From Candidatus Thiothrix anitrata (lineage in GTDB: Bacteria; Pseudomonadota; Gammaproteobacteria; Thiotrichales; Thiotrichaceae), in NCBI RefSeq assembly GCF_017901155.1, contig NZ_CP072800.1:957283-1021282 (forward strand): 64,000 nucleotides of DNA, written 5' to 3'. Below are positions 41,324 to 49,538 of this stretch, piece by piece. The stretch's first letter is position 1. Each line of letters starts with the position of its first letter. A program made the translations under genes and the position numbers. The notes under the pieces are model-generated. The model was not told where the DNA came from. It ran no database searches and saw only the letters and a program-made list of their open reading frames with translations.

Positions 41324-42352
41324 TTAATGACGCCACCATGTGCGTACCAAACCCAGCAACACCAAACACCACACCGCAAAACCCACCCACACGATCAGCA
41401 GTGCAATCCACTGCAACGGCGGAAATTCCGCTGCCAAACCCAGCCGGAAACTCGCAACCGCATACATGCCCAGCGGAAACACCATGCTCCACATTGTCGG
41501 TTCGTAGTGCAGCGGGTAATGTCGTACTCCGTGTTTCCACACCCCAAAGATCACCAGCATTGGAATCCACCAAGTTGCCCACGACCACAACAGCATTGCC
41601 ACCCCATCAATAAACGGGTGCAAGGCTTGTAAAAAGTGCAGGCTAGGCGATGATTCCAACAATACCGTTCCGGCATTTACCCCTGATGCGGCCGCACCCA
41701 TAATGACCCACATCAAGGGCGAGGTATCTTCGGGTTGAAATCGCTTGAAGAAAATCCGGTAGCAAAATAAGGTGACAAAAATTCCGTATAACACCAGCCC
41801 CAGCAGCCACAGTAAATGCACTTCCACCAGCATGTAATCGGTGTAAATGCCCAAATCCGGCGCAACCATCACCCCCAGCAACACCAGTGATTGCGTGGCA
41901 ATAATCGAGGTCAACCAATCGCCATGCACCACATTCACGGTATGCGGATGCGTCAAAAATGTCAGCACGCTAAAACTCAGGTACAACAGCAACGACCACA
42001 CCACAAACGCGAATGCCCAACACGCCAATGCCAATTGCGGGTAGCCGTGTTGATGCAGCAAAATCCCCACCACATTGGTCGATACCACCAGCGTAAAAAA
42101 CGCAAATACCCGGCGGATATTCAGCAAGTCGATTTTCACCGCTTGCGGAAAACGCCATAGCCGCCACGCGCTCAAGCCCAGCATCGTGACCCACGCCAGC
42201 AACGCTGCCATGAATAGCCCCTCCACCAGCAGCGTTTGCCCGATCATGTCAAACGCAATGCTCAAAATGCCGCTCGCCATTGCTACTGCGAAGTAGCCCG
42301 GCGGCAAGCCTTCCAGCCATCGGAGTGTGTTGTCAGATGTATGCTGCGTCAT
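41324..42352 (-). CDS. TDT-family anion transporter (TehA/SLAC1-like), copy 1
   Basis: A 342-residue transporter of the TDT (TehA/SLAC1) family with about ten helices; LRWLEGLPPGYFAVAMASGILSIA is the usual start. The family conducts anions, and SLAC1-type members include sulfite exporters (SSU1, TauE-independent). The gene directly follows the DsrC-like gene (7 bases apart), supporting a sulfur anion substrate such as sulfite. A nearly identical copy lies at 47893-48933; this one ends differently (TWWRH). Confidence 0.9.
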   Translation of the reverse strand: MTQHTSDNTLRWLEGLPPGYFAVAMASGILSIAFDMIGQTLLVEGLFMAALLAWVTMLGLSAWRLWRFPQAVKIDLLNIRRVFAFFTLVVSTNVVGILLHQHGYPQLALACWAFAFVVWSLLLYLSFSVLTFLTHPHTVNVVHGDWLTSIIATQSLVLLGVMVAPDLGIYTDYMLVEVHLLWLLGLVLYGIFVTLFCYRIFFKRFQPEDTSPLMWVIMGAAASGVNAGTVLLESSPSLHFLQALHPFIDGVAMLLWSWATWWIPMLVIFGVWKHGVRHYPLHYEPTMWSMVFPLGMYAVASFRLGLAAEFPPLQWIALLIVWVGFAVWCLVLLGLVRTWWRH

Positions 42353-42359
42353 GGATAAA

Positions 42360-42692
42360 CTAGCCAGTACTCCACGCACGCGGGCGTTGCATTCCGGCAA
42401 TTTTGCAGGTTTGTTTCACATAGCCATAAGGGAACAGGTGGAACAATTGCTGCTTGGCGGCTTTTTTGTCGATTCCTTGCTGTTTTGCCATGAAATCGGT
42501 GACGTGGCGGATGTCGGGGGTGATTTTGTGTTCCTCCCAATAATCACGCACGTATTGCAACACGACCCAGTAATCATCGGTCAATTCGATGTTTTCTTCG
42601 GCGGAGAAAGCGTGGGCAATGTCTGGATTCCAATCTTCGGGGTTAACGAGATAGCCTTCGGCATCGCGTTCAACGTTTAGTTCTGTGGACAT
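42360..42692 (-). CDS. DsrC/TusE-family sulfur carrier-like protein lacking the terminal Cys
   Basis: A 110-residue DsrC/TusE-like protein. The body has EGYLVNPEDWNPDIAHAFSAEE and DDYWVVLQYVRDYWEEH. The tail reads GYVKQTCKIAGMQRPRAWSTG. DsrC proteins carry CysA as the penultimate residue and CysB about ten residues before; here the inner cysteine is present and the terminal one is missing. TusE keeps only CysA. A strong AGGAGG precedes the ATG at 42692. It heads the DsrC-like/TDT operon and is divergent from a LysR gene. Confidence 0.9.
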   Translation of the reverse strand: MSTELNVERDAEGYLVNPEDWNPDIAHAFSAEENIELTDDYWVVLQYVRDYWEEHKITPDIRHVTDFMAKQQGIDKKAAKQQLFHLFPYGYVKQTCKIAGMQRPRAWSTG

Positions 42693-42740
42693 GGTGTGCC
42701 TCCTATTCCTACTAAAATGTTCAGATTTAAGCATACGCAT

Positions 42741-42797
42741 AAGCATTAGTGCTTACATAACGATATTTTTTGCTGTCTAATATCGAAATTGTCGATA
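42741..42797. promoter_or_regulatory. LysR-type control region between dsrC-like and lysR genes
   Basis: Two dyads lie in the divergent gap. TATCG-N7-CGATA (42781-42797) has the T-N11-A layout of a LysR box next to the lysR start. AAGCAttagTGCTT (42741-42754) is closer to the dsrC-like side. The second TDT copy keeps a degenerate version of this region. Confidence 0.5.
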
Positions 42798-42811
42798 GTA
42801 AAGAATACCGC

Positions 42812-43657
42812 ATGGATACCGAACAAGCCCGTACTTTCCTCGCGATTGCTGCCCAGGGCAGTTTTATTGCCGCTGCCAGCCAGCTACACCTCACGCAATC
42901 CACCGTGAGTGCGCGGATTCAACGGCTGGAGGAAACCTTGAATGCGCGGCTGTTCGTGCGCAATCGCTCCGGCGCGAGCCTGACACCCGCAGGGCGACGC
43001 TTTCTGGAATACGCCAAACGGCTGGTTTTTACCGCAGAACAGGCGATTCACGACGTGGGTTCCTCCAGCCGTTACCGCGCTACGCTGCGTGTCGGGGGGC
43101 GCATTGCGTTATGGGAAGGCTTTTTGCCGCAATGGGTCGGGTGGATGCGCCGCACCAATCCCGATGTGGCCATGCGCACGGAAATCGGCTTTGAAGATGA
43201 CCTGATGCGCCATTTGATTGAGGGCACGCTCGACATGGGTTTGATGTACACGCCCAGCCACCAACCGGGGTTAATCGTTGAACATTTATTCGACGAACGT
43301 TTGATTCTGGTCAGCAGTCGCCCCGATGTTCACGAACCGGGTGCGGGGTACGTCCATGTCGATTGGGGCGCAAGTTTTCATGCGCAACACCGCCAAAGTT
43401 TCCCGCAAATGGAAACGCCTGCGTTGGTGGCGAATATTGGCTGGCTGGCAATTCAACTGGTGCTGGCGAATGGCGGCTGCTGTTTTTTGCCGGTGCGTTT
43501 GGCACAGCCGTTTTTGATGACGGGGCAATTGTTTCGGGTGTTGGGTGCGCCGGAATACGACCATCCGGCGTACATGGTTTATCCGCAAAAAGCCGAGAGC
43601 ATGGTGCTGGAACAGGCAGTGCAGGGTTTGCGGGAAGTGGCGAAGCAGCAGCGTTAA
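42812..43657 (+). CDS. LysR-family transcriptional regulator
   Basis: A 281-residue LysR regulator. The helix-turn-helix is in residues 1-60 (ARTFLAIAAQGSFIAAASQLHLTQSTVSARIQRLEE), followed by a PBP2-type effector domain. It starts at 42812 and is divergent from the DsrC-like/TDT operon, with a LysR-type box just upstream. It is the likely activator of that operon. A shrunken remnant of the same gene lies beside the second TDT copy at 49021. The 3' end overlaps the opposing ABC ATPase gene by four bases. Confidence 0.9.
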   Translation: MDTEQARTFLAIAAQGSFIAAASQLHLTQSTVSARIQRLEETLNARLFVRNRSGASLTPAGRRFLEYAKRLVFTAEQAIHDVGSSSRYRATLRVGGRIALWEGFLPQWVGWMRRTNPDVAMRTEIGFEDDLMRHLIEGTLDMGLMYTPSHQPGLIVEHLFDERLILVSSRPDVHEPGAGYVHVDWGASFHAQHRQSFPQMETPALVANIGWLAIQLVLANGGCCFLPVRLAQPFLMTGQLFRVLGAPEYDHPAYMVYPQKAESMVLEQAVQGLREVAKQQR

Positions 43658-44352
43658 CCCACACTTTCCTCATACGTCTTGCCATCGCGAATATGATATA
43701 GCCGCTTAAAGGTCGGAATAATCTTCTCATCATGCGTGACCACAATAATCGCGGTTTGATGCTGTTGCGCCATGTCGTTGAGGATTTTCACCACTGCTAA
43801 TGCCCGTTCGCCATCCAGCGGCGCGGTGGGTTCGTCGGCAAGAATTACTGGCGGATTATTTGCCAATGCCCGCGCAATCGACACGCGCTGTTGTTCGCCA
43901 CCGGAGAGCAGTGCCGGATTAGATTTGGCACGATGGGCAACGTCGAGGGCTTCGAGCAATTCCAGTGCCCGCCGCCGCGCTTCCTTGTTGGATTTGCCCG
44001 CCAGCATCGGCAACAGCGCCACATTGTCAGTCACGTCCAGAAACGGGATCAGATACGGGGCCTGGAACACAAAGCCGATGCGGTCACGGCGTAAGGTGCG
44101 TAAATCTTTCACCTTCCATACCCCATCGAAAATCGCTTCCCCGCCCAAAAACATTTGCCCTGCGGTGGGGTCAATGACCGCGCCCAGACATTTCAGCAAG
44201 GTGCTTTTGCCCGAACCGCTGGGACCAACCAACCCGACCACTTCGCCGGGGGCAATGCGCATATCCACGCCCTTGAGCGCGTCCACCGCCGTGTCGCCGC
44301 TGCCGTAGCGTTTGCATAAGCCGCGCAGTTCAATGGCCGGAGTGGTGTTCAT
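43654..44352 (-). CDS. MacB/LolD-type ABC transporter ATPase
   Basis: A 232-residue ABC ATPase. Walker A is GPSGSGKST (near residue 39), the signature is LSGGEQQRVSIARAL and Walker B is VILADEPTAPLDGE (proline-threonine-alanine rather than SSLD, as in MacB/LolD). It energises the FtsX-like permease encoded upstream on the same strand. Last gene of the TetR-adaptor-permease-DnrO-like-ATPase operon, overlapping the preceding gene by ATGA. Confidence 0.92.
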   Translation of the reverse strand: MNTTPAIELRGLCKRYGSGDTAVDALKGVDMRIAPGEVVGLVGPSGSGKSTLLKCLGAVIDPTAGQMFLGGEAIFDGVWKVKDLRTLRRDRIGFVFQAPYLIPFLDVTDNVALLPMLAGKSNKEARRRALELLEALDVAHRAKSNPALLSGGEQQRVSIARALANNPPVILADEPTAPLDGERALAVVKILNDMAQQHQTAIIVVTHDEKIIPTFKRLYHIRDGKTYEESVG

Positions 44353-44801
44353 GGCTGCCAGCCGGGGTGATTAAACAGTTCGGGGTATTGTTGCAAAGCG
44401 TGCTGGATGCGTTCCACACCATCGGGCGCATCAGGGGCTTTGTTGAGCATATCTGCCCCCGTCAATAACTGGCTGATAATGCCATGTAATGCCGCATCCG
44501 CTTGTGAATCCAGTTTGCAGTGGGTAATCATATAATCCACTTTTGCCTTGGTGGTGCTTGCCAAAGCCGCACCTTGTTGTTGGCTGGCTGCGTCGCGAAT
44601 TTGCAGCATACTGGTGCGTAAGGCTTCATCGGTTTCCCAGCGTTGCCCGTTTACCAGTGGTGGAGCGGCGGTGTCGTGTGCATGAGCGGCGTGTGCCTCA
44701 TGATCGGTATGATTTTCATGGGAATGGTGCAACCACGCATACACACCACCACCCACTAACAGCGCAACGGCAATCACGGTCACTAAGGTTTTACTGTTCA
44801 T
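44349..44801 (-). CDS. Membrane-anchored His-rich DnrO-like protein
   Basis: A 150-residue protein with one N-terminal membrane helix (LVTVIAVALLVGGGVYAWL) and a His-rich linker (HHSHENHTDHEAHAAHAHD) that could bind metal. The helical domain after it (ALRTSMLQIRDAASQQQ) resembles DnrO-type proteins. It is placed between permease and ATPase genes, which suggests an accessory metal-binding subunit of this exporter. Exact function is not known. Confidence 0.75.
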   Translation of the reverse strand: MNSKTLVTVIAVALLVGGGVYAWLHHSHENHTDHEAHAAHAHDTAAPPLVNGQRWETDEALRTSMLQIRDAASQQQGAALASTTKAKVDYMITHCKLDSQADAALHGIISQLLTGADMLNKAPDAPDGVERIQHALQQYPELFNHPGWQP

Positions 44802-44805
44802 TTCA

Positions 44806-45999
44806 TTAGCCTCCTATGGCTTCAGCGGGATCAACTTTTAACGCGGCGCGAATCGCCATGACGCTCGCCAGCGTACACACCACCACGATCACCAGCAGCC
44901 CTAGCACGGCATCCAGCGGTAACAGCAAGACGTATTTGGGGAAAACAGGTGCCCACAAGGTCGCCACCGTTTTGCCGATAATGAAACCCACCAGCCCCAA
45001 GCCGAGGGATTCCTGCAAAATCATCCACGAAATCGTGCTATTGCGCGTGCCGATCAGCTTCAACACCGCAATTTCGCGGATTTTGCCCAGCGTCATGGTG
45101 TAGATAATGAACGACACAATCGCAGTGCTGACAATGGTAAGAATGACGAGAAACAACCCGATTTGCTTGGCGGACGTGGCAATCAGTTTTTTCACCGAAA
45201 TCTCTTCCATGTCGGCGTAGGTGTAGGCTTGCAAGTGTTTCCAGCGTTGGATGTCTGCCGCCAATTGTGCCGCATCCCACCCCGCTCGCACTTGCACCAG
45301 CACGGCATTGACGTTGTGGCTGGTGGTTTGGCTCATCTGCACCGCTTCCAGCAAACCCGGCACGTTGGGGCGGTTGAAAGCGGGGTTGGCGGCGGTACGT
45401 TCACGCCCGCTCACAATCGCGTCGTTGTCTTTCTGGAACTGCGCCGCCTGCGCATCCGCCAGCGGGATAAACACCATCGGGTCGCCGCCGGATGACACGG
45501 TGCGCTGGCTCAAGCCGACAATGGTGTATTCGTTGCGGCGAATGCGGATTTTTTCGCCCAGCTTGAAACCGGCTTTCACATCCGCCACGGCTTCGTAGTG
45601 CGAACGGGTCACGTGCCGACCGGCAATCAGCGACGGTGGCGCACCCGGTTGCCCCGACTCGAAACCGACTACCATGACGCGGGTATCCTTGCCCTGATGC
45701 TGCACTTGCATGGTGAAATAGGTGACATTGGCGGCCTGTTGCACCCCCGGCATTCCCAAAATGCTGCGGTACACATCGTCGGGCAGGCTGGACGATTCGG
45801 CGTAAGGCCCTTGGGTATCTTTTTGCACCACCCATACATCCGCCTGACTGTTGCGCAATAACACCTGCGCGTCGTCCACCATGCCGCGAAAAATCCCCGC
45901 CATCGACAGCGTGACCCCAATCAGCAAGCCCAAACCAATGCCGGTGAGGACGTATTTTGACCACGAATGCACAATGTCACGAGCGGCAAGGCTGATCAT
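44806..45999 (-). CDS. MacB/FtsX-like ABC transporter permease
   Basis: A 397-residue permease. One membrane helix at the N-terminus (VLTGIGLGLLIGVTLSMAG), a large periplasmic MacB_PCD-like domain (about 40-260), and a C-terminal FtsX domain with three helices (LFLVILTIVSTAIVSFII and so on). It overlaps the adaptor gene by four bases. With the ATPase and HlyD-type adaptor it would form a tripartite exporter; the outer-membrane channel is not in this window. Confidence 0.9.
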   Translation of the reverse strand: MISLAARDIVHSWSKYVLTGIGLGLLIGVTLSMAGIFRGMVDDAQVLLRNSQADVWVVQKDTQGPYAESSSLPDDVYRSILGMPGVQQAANVTYFTMQVQHQGKDTRVMVVGFESGQPGAPPSLIAGRHVTRSHYEAVADVKAGFKLGEKIRIRRNEYTIVGLSQRTVSSGGDPMVFIPLADAQAAQFQKDNDAIVSGRERTAANPAFNRPNVPGLLEAVQMSQTTSHNVNAVLVQVRAGWDAAQLAADIQRWKHLQAYTYADMEEISVKKLIATSAKQIGLFLVILTIVSTAIVSFIIYTMTLGKIREIAVLKLIGTRNSTISWMILQESLGLGLVGFIIGKTVATLWAPVFPKYVLLLPLDAVLGLLVIVVVCTLASVMAIRAALKVDPAEAIGG

Positions 46000-47168
46000 A
46001 GTTTCTCTACCACTTTGATTTTGCTATCAGCATTGAGGGCACTGCTGGTGTAGACCACGATGGTGTCATCCGCCTGCAAGCCGCTGAGGATTTCTATTTG
46101 ACCGTCGAGCGAATGGATGCCGGTTTGTACGGGGGTGAATTGCAGGCTGTTGTCAGGGTTGAGTTTCCATACGCCGGATTGCCCCGTTTGTTGCTGAATG
46201 GCGGCGTTGGGAATCACCAGCGCGGAATCTTTTTGTCCGGTTTGCAGGGTGACTTCCGCCAGTTCGCCAGAGGATAACGCGGGGGGAACAGGAGTGAACG
46301 CGATACCGACAAGGCGTTCTTCGGTGACGCTATCGCTTAACGGTTCGATGCGTATCAGCTTGCCGGGTAAGGCTTGTTGCGGGGCAGAACGCAGGGTGAT
46401 GCTTGCCGTTTGATCCGCTTGTAAACCCAAGGCAAGGCTTTGGTCGATGCGAGCTTTGACCCAGTAGCTTTGTGGGTCAGCGAGGGTGAGAACCGCCTGA
46501 CCTGCAACCAGCGTTGTGCCCGGTTCGGCATCGCGGCTGGTGATCATGCCTGCAACGGGCGCGGTCAGGGTGAGGTTGGCTTGTTGCTGGCGCAAGGCTT
46601 GTTGTTCGGCTTGCAGGCGTTGCTGTTCTTTTTTGGCGACAGCGGCGGCGGCATGGCTGGCTTCCACAGCGGCGTTGGCAACGGCTAAATCTTGCTGACG
46701 GGCATCGCTGCTGCTTTGACTGACGAGGGATTTGGCGGCAAGGCTTTGCTGCCGCTGGGCTTCGTGCTGGGCAAGGGTGAAGCGGGCGTTCGCTTCCTTG
46801 GTTTGCGCGTTGGCACTGGCGATGCTGGCAGTGGCGCGTTCGGCGGCTAAACCAGCGGCTTGAATGCGGGAATCGAGGTCAACCGCATCCATGATTGCCA
46901 AGGTTTGCCCCGCTTGCACGCTGTCACCGACATCCACCAACACTTGCTGGACGCGCCCCGCAGCCGTGGGGCCGATGCGGTAGTTGTAACGCGCTTCCAC
47001 CGTGCCAATGCCAAACACGCTGGCACTGATGGCTTGGTTTGTCACCGTCGCTACCGTGATGCGAGTAGCTGCCATTGGCCCTTGTTGGGTCACGACCCAG
47101 CCAAAACCACCCAGCACCACCACGACAATCAGCGGTAACAGGATTTTTTTCAATAACGGCGATGTCAT
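45996..47168 (-). CDS. HlyD/MacA-type periplasmic adaptor
   Basis: A 390-residue membrane fusion protein. The N-terminal anchor (LLKKILLPLIVVVVLGGFGWVV) is followed by a biotinyl-lipoyl half, a coiled-coil hairpin rich in Ala/Gln (about 90-190), and the beta-barrel domain. The start at 47168 is preceded by AGGAGG; the frame upstream is TetR sequence. It overlaps the tetR stop (ATGA). It links the permease to an outer-membrane channel. Confidence 0.92.
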   Translation of the reverse strand: MTSPLLKKILLPLIVVVVLGGFGWVVTQQGPMAATRITVATVTNQAISASVFGIGTVEARYNYRIGPTAAGRVQQVLVDVGDSVQAGQTLAIMDAVDLDSRIQAAGLAAERATASIASANAQTKEANARFTLAQHEAQRQQSLAAKSLVSQSSSDARQQDLAVANAAVEASHAAAAVAKKEQQRLQAEQQALRQQQANLTLTAPVAGMITSRDAEPGTTLVAGQAVLTLADPQSYWVKARIDQSLALGLQADQTASITLRSAPQQALPGKLIRIEPLSDSVTEERLVGIAFTPVPPALSSGELAEVTLQTGQKDSALVIPNAAIQQQTGQSGVWKLNPDNSLQFTPVQTGIHSLDGQIEILSGLQADDTIVVYTSSALNADSKIKVVEKL

Positions 47169-47785
47169 GGCGCAACCTCCTGACGGATAGCACTTAAATA
47201 CAATGCCCACACGCCCGCCATCATGGGCTGAATGCTGGTGCTTGAACCCAGCAACATGGCTTGCATCACCAAGCCCTGAATCGAGCCGATGAATAAGGTG
47301 GCAGCACTGCGTTCATCCAGACTTGGCGAGACTTGCCCGGCGGTTTTGGCTTGCTGGAGTACGCGGATCAGAATGCCGCTGTAGGTTTGCAACATCGCCG
47401 CGACTTGTTGCTTGACGGGGGAATCAGCGGGTCGTTGCAGCTCGTTGAAAATGAAGCGCGGCACGCCGGGGTTTTCCTGCACAAATTGCAGGTGGGCGTG
47501 GAAAATATTGTCCAGACTGGTCAGCGGGTCGGGGGATGACTGCGCCGCCGTTTGCACCAATGGCAGCAAGGTAGCTTCTAGCCATTGCGCTACATTCAGC
47601 CAAATCGCCTGTTTATTAGGAAAGTGACGAAAGACTGCGCCTTGGCTCAAGCCGACCGCTTTGGCAATGTCGGTGGTGGTAATGCTGGCGGGTTCTTGCT
47701 GGGCTGCCAGACACAGCACAGCTTGCACCATTTCGGCTTGGCGGGCTTCGGCTGGTTGGCGTAGGGAAACGGTGGCTGCATTCAT
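47165..47785 (-). CDS. TetR-family repressor of the ABC exporter operon
   Basis: A 206-residue TetR regulator. The N-terminal HTH reads ASITTTDIAKAVGLSQGAVFRHFPNK, and the C-terminal half is a ligand-binding domain. It is the first gene of the operon and overlaps the adaptor by ATGA, so it likely represses its own operon. The ligand is unknown. The 107-base gap to the second TDT gene contains only an AT-rich stretch with imperfect repeats. Confidence 0.9.
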   Translation of the reverse strand: MNAATVSLRQPAEARQAEMVQAVLCLAAQQEPASITTTDIAKAVGLSQGAVFRHFPNKQAIWLNVAQWLEATLLPLVQTAAQSSPDPLTSLDNIFHAHLQFVQENPGVPRFIFNELQRPADSPVKQQVAAMLQTYSGILIRVLQQAKTAGQVSPSLDERSAATLFIGSIQGLVMQAMLLGSSTSIQPMMAGVWALYLSAIRQEVAP

Positions 47786-47892
47786 GGCAGGTATTCCAAT
47801 GTTTATGTTAGCGAGTACTTACTAACATAATACGGCGGATGATTAGATAACACAAGTCGAGAGTAAAATTGATGGAAACACTAGGATAATCG

Positions 47893-48933
47893 TTATTTCT
47901 TGGTGCCAAAAAACATGAATAAAATCAAACCTAACAACACCAAACACCACACCGCAAAACCCACCCACACGATCAGCAATGCAATCCACTGCAACGGTGG
48001 AAATTCCGCTGCCAAACCCAGCCGGAAACTCGCAACCGCATACATGCCCAGCGGAAACACCATGCTCCACATCGCTGGTTCGTAGCGCAATGGGTAATGT
48101 CGTACTCCGTGTTTCCACACCCCAAAGATCACCAGCATTGGAATCCACCAAGTTGCCCACGACCACAACAGCATTGCCACCCCATCAATAAACGGGTGCA
48201 AGGCTTGTAAAAAGTGCAGGCTAGGCGATGATTCCAACAATACCGTTCCGGCATTCACCCCTGATGCGGCCGCACCCATAATGACCCACATCAAGGGCGA
48301 GGTATCTTCGGGTTGAAATCGCTTGAAGAAAATCCGATAGCAAAATAAGGTGACAAAAATCCCGTATAACACCAGCCCCAGCAGCCACAGTAAATGCACT
48401 TCCACCAGCATGTAATCGGTGTAAATGCCCAAATCCGGCGCAATCATCACCCCCAGCAACACCAGCGATTGCGTGGCAATAATCGAGGTCAACCAATCGC
48501 CATGCACCACATTCACGGTATGCGGATGCGTCAAAAACGTCAGCACACTAAAACTCAGGTACAACAGCAATGACCACACCACAAACGCGATTGCCCAACA
48601 CGCCAATGCCAATTGCGGGTAGCCGTGTTGATGCAGCAAAATCCCCACCACATTGGTCGATACCACCAGCGTAAAAAACGCAAATACCCGGCGGATATTC
48701 AGCAAGTCGATTTTCACCGCTTGCGGAAAACGCCATAGCCGCCACGCGCTCAAGCCCAGCATCACCACCCACGCCAGCAAGGTGGCGGCGAATAAACCTT
48801 CAGCCAGCACCGTTTGCCCGATCATATCGAAGGCAATGCTCAAAATGCCGCTCGCCATTGCTACCGCAAAATAGCCGGGTGGCAAACCTTCCAGCCAGCG
48901 TAGCGCGTTATCGTTTGAAATGGATTGCGTCAA
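47893..48933 (-). CDS. TDT-family anion transporter, copy 2
   Basis: A 346-residue near-duplicate of the transporter at 41324-42352, with almost the same DNA over about 1 kb. The C-terminus differs (LILFMFFGTKK instead of LVRTWWRH), so recombination or decay ended at that point. It lacks a DsrC-like gene in front: the upstream control region common to both copies now abuts this gene directly. It is intact and may respond to the same regulator as copy 1. Confidence 0.88.
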   Translation of the reverse strand: MTQSISNDNALRWLEGLPPGYFAVAMASGILSIAFDMIGQTVLAEGLFAATLLAWVVMLGLSAWRLWRFPQAVKIDLLNIRRVFAFFTLVVSTNVVGILLHQHGYPQLALACWAIAFVVWSLLLYLSFSVLTFLTHPHTVNVVHGDWLTSIIATQSLVLLGVMIAPDLGIYTDYMLVEVHLLWLLGLVLYGIFVTLFCYRIFFKRFQPEDTSPLMWVIMGAAASGVNAGTVLLESSPSLHFLQALHPFIDGVAMLLWSWATWWIPMLVIFGVWKHGVRHYPLRYEPAMWSMVFPLGMYAVASFRLGLAAEFPPLQWIALLIVWVGFAVWCLVLLGLILFMFFGTKK

Positions 48934-49020
48934 AACTTGTTCCTACTTTTCCCACTAAAATATTAAGTTTTAAAGCATAGCGATAAGCCTTAATCCTTAC
49001 ATAACGGTATTTTGTGCTGT

Positions 49021-49055
49021 ACATCTCACGCAATCCACCTTTTCTGGAATACGCC
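49021..49055 (+). pseudogene. Remnant of a duplicated LysR gene
   Basis: Two short matches to the LysR gene at 42812, joined by deletion: the CTCACGCAATCCACC stretch and TTCTGGAATACGCC. The upstream DNA also matches the copy 1 control region. This shows the TDT duplication originally carried the LysR gene too. Confidence 0.7.
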
Positions 49056-49118
49056 GGTGAATAGGCTTGCGTTTGCGGCGATTCCGATGAAATGGATACA
49101 CTGGGGTTTTCGTTTCAG

Positions 49119-49379
49119 ATGGAAGCCAGTTTGAATGCGCTGACCAATTTCGAGGGCTAGTTGAATACCTCAAAATACGCGACCTTGGCGAAATGCTCGA
49201 ATGATACGGCATTGCGCGATATTGCAGCGTTATTGGCGTGGGGCGTATTGGTGCAGAATCCGGCGAAAGGGCGCAGTACCAGTTACCGGCTGGTGACGGC
49301 GGCGGAGCTACCATCACAATCGCAGTTGCGAAAACGCCCGTCCAGCTTGCACGGCTTTACGCTCAATGTCAGCGGCTGA
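49119..49379 (+). pseudogene. Remnant of a Fic-family gene
   Basis: The frame reads NALTNFEG, a TAG stop, then LNTSKYATLAKCSNDTALRD and GVLVQNPAKGRSTSYRLV. This matches the C-terminal winged-helix part of Fic proteins (KYAKLAKCSxDTALRDI pattern). Only the tail exists and it carries an internal stop, so it is a decayed gene. Confidence 0.6.
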
Positions 49380-49538
49380 AGCCAGCAAACCTCGTTGCTC
49401 CAGAAATTGCAGGAAAGCACGGGTGCTGATTTTGTGGCAGTGGTCGGGCAGCTTTCCTTTGCCTCCGTATCCACCTATAATCCTCACCTTCTTACGATTA
49501 GCCCTCATTTTGCCGACTCTGGCAATGGAATTTGAACC

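Noticed and set aside
49314-49508. Small minus-strand frame (64 codons) before the SulP gene
   Set aside because: Composition is protein-like, but no ribosome site or recognised family; it overlaps the Fic remnant and the SulP promoter region.
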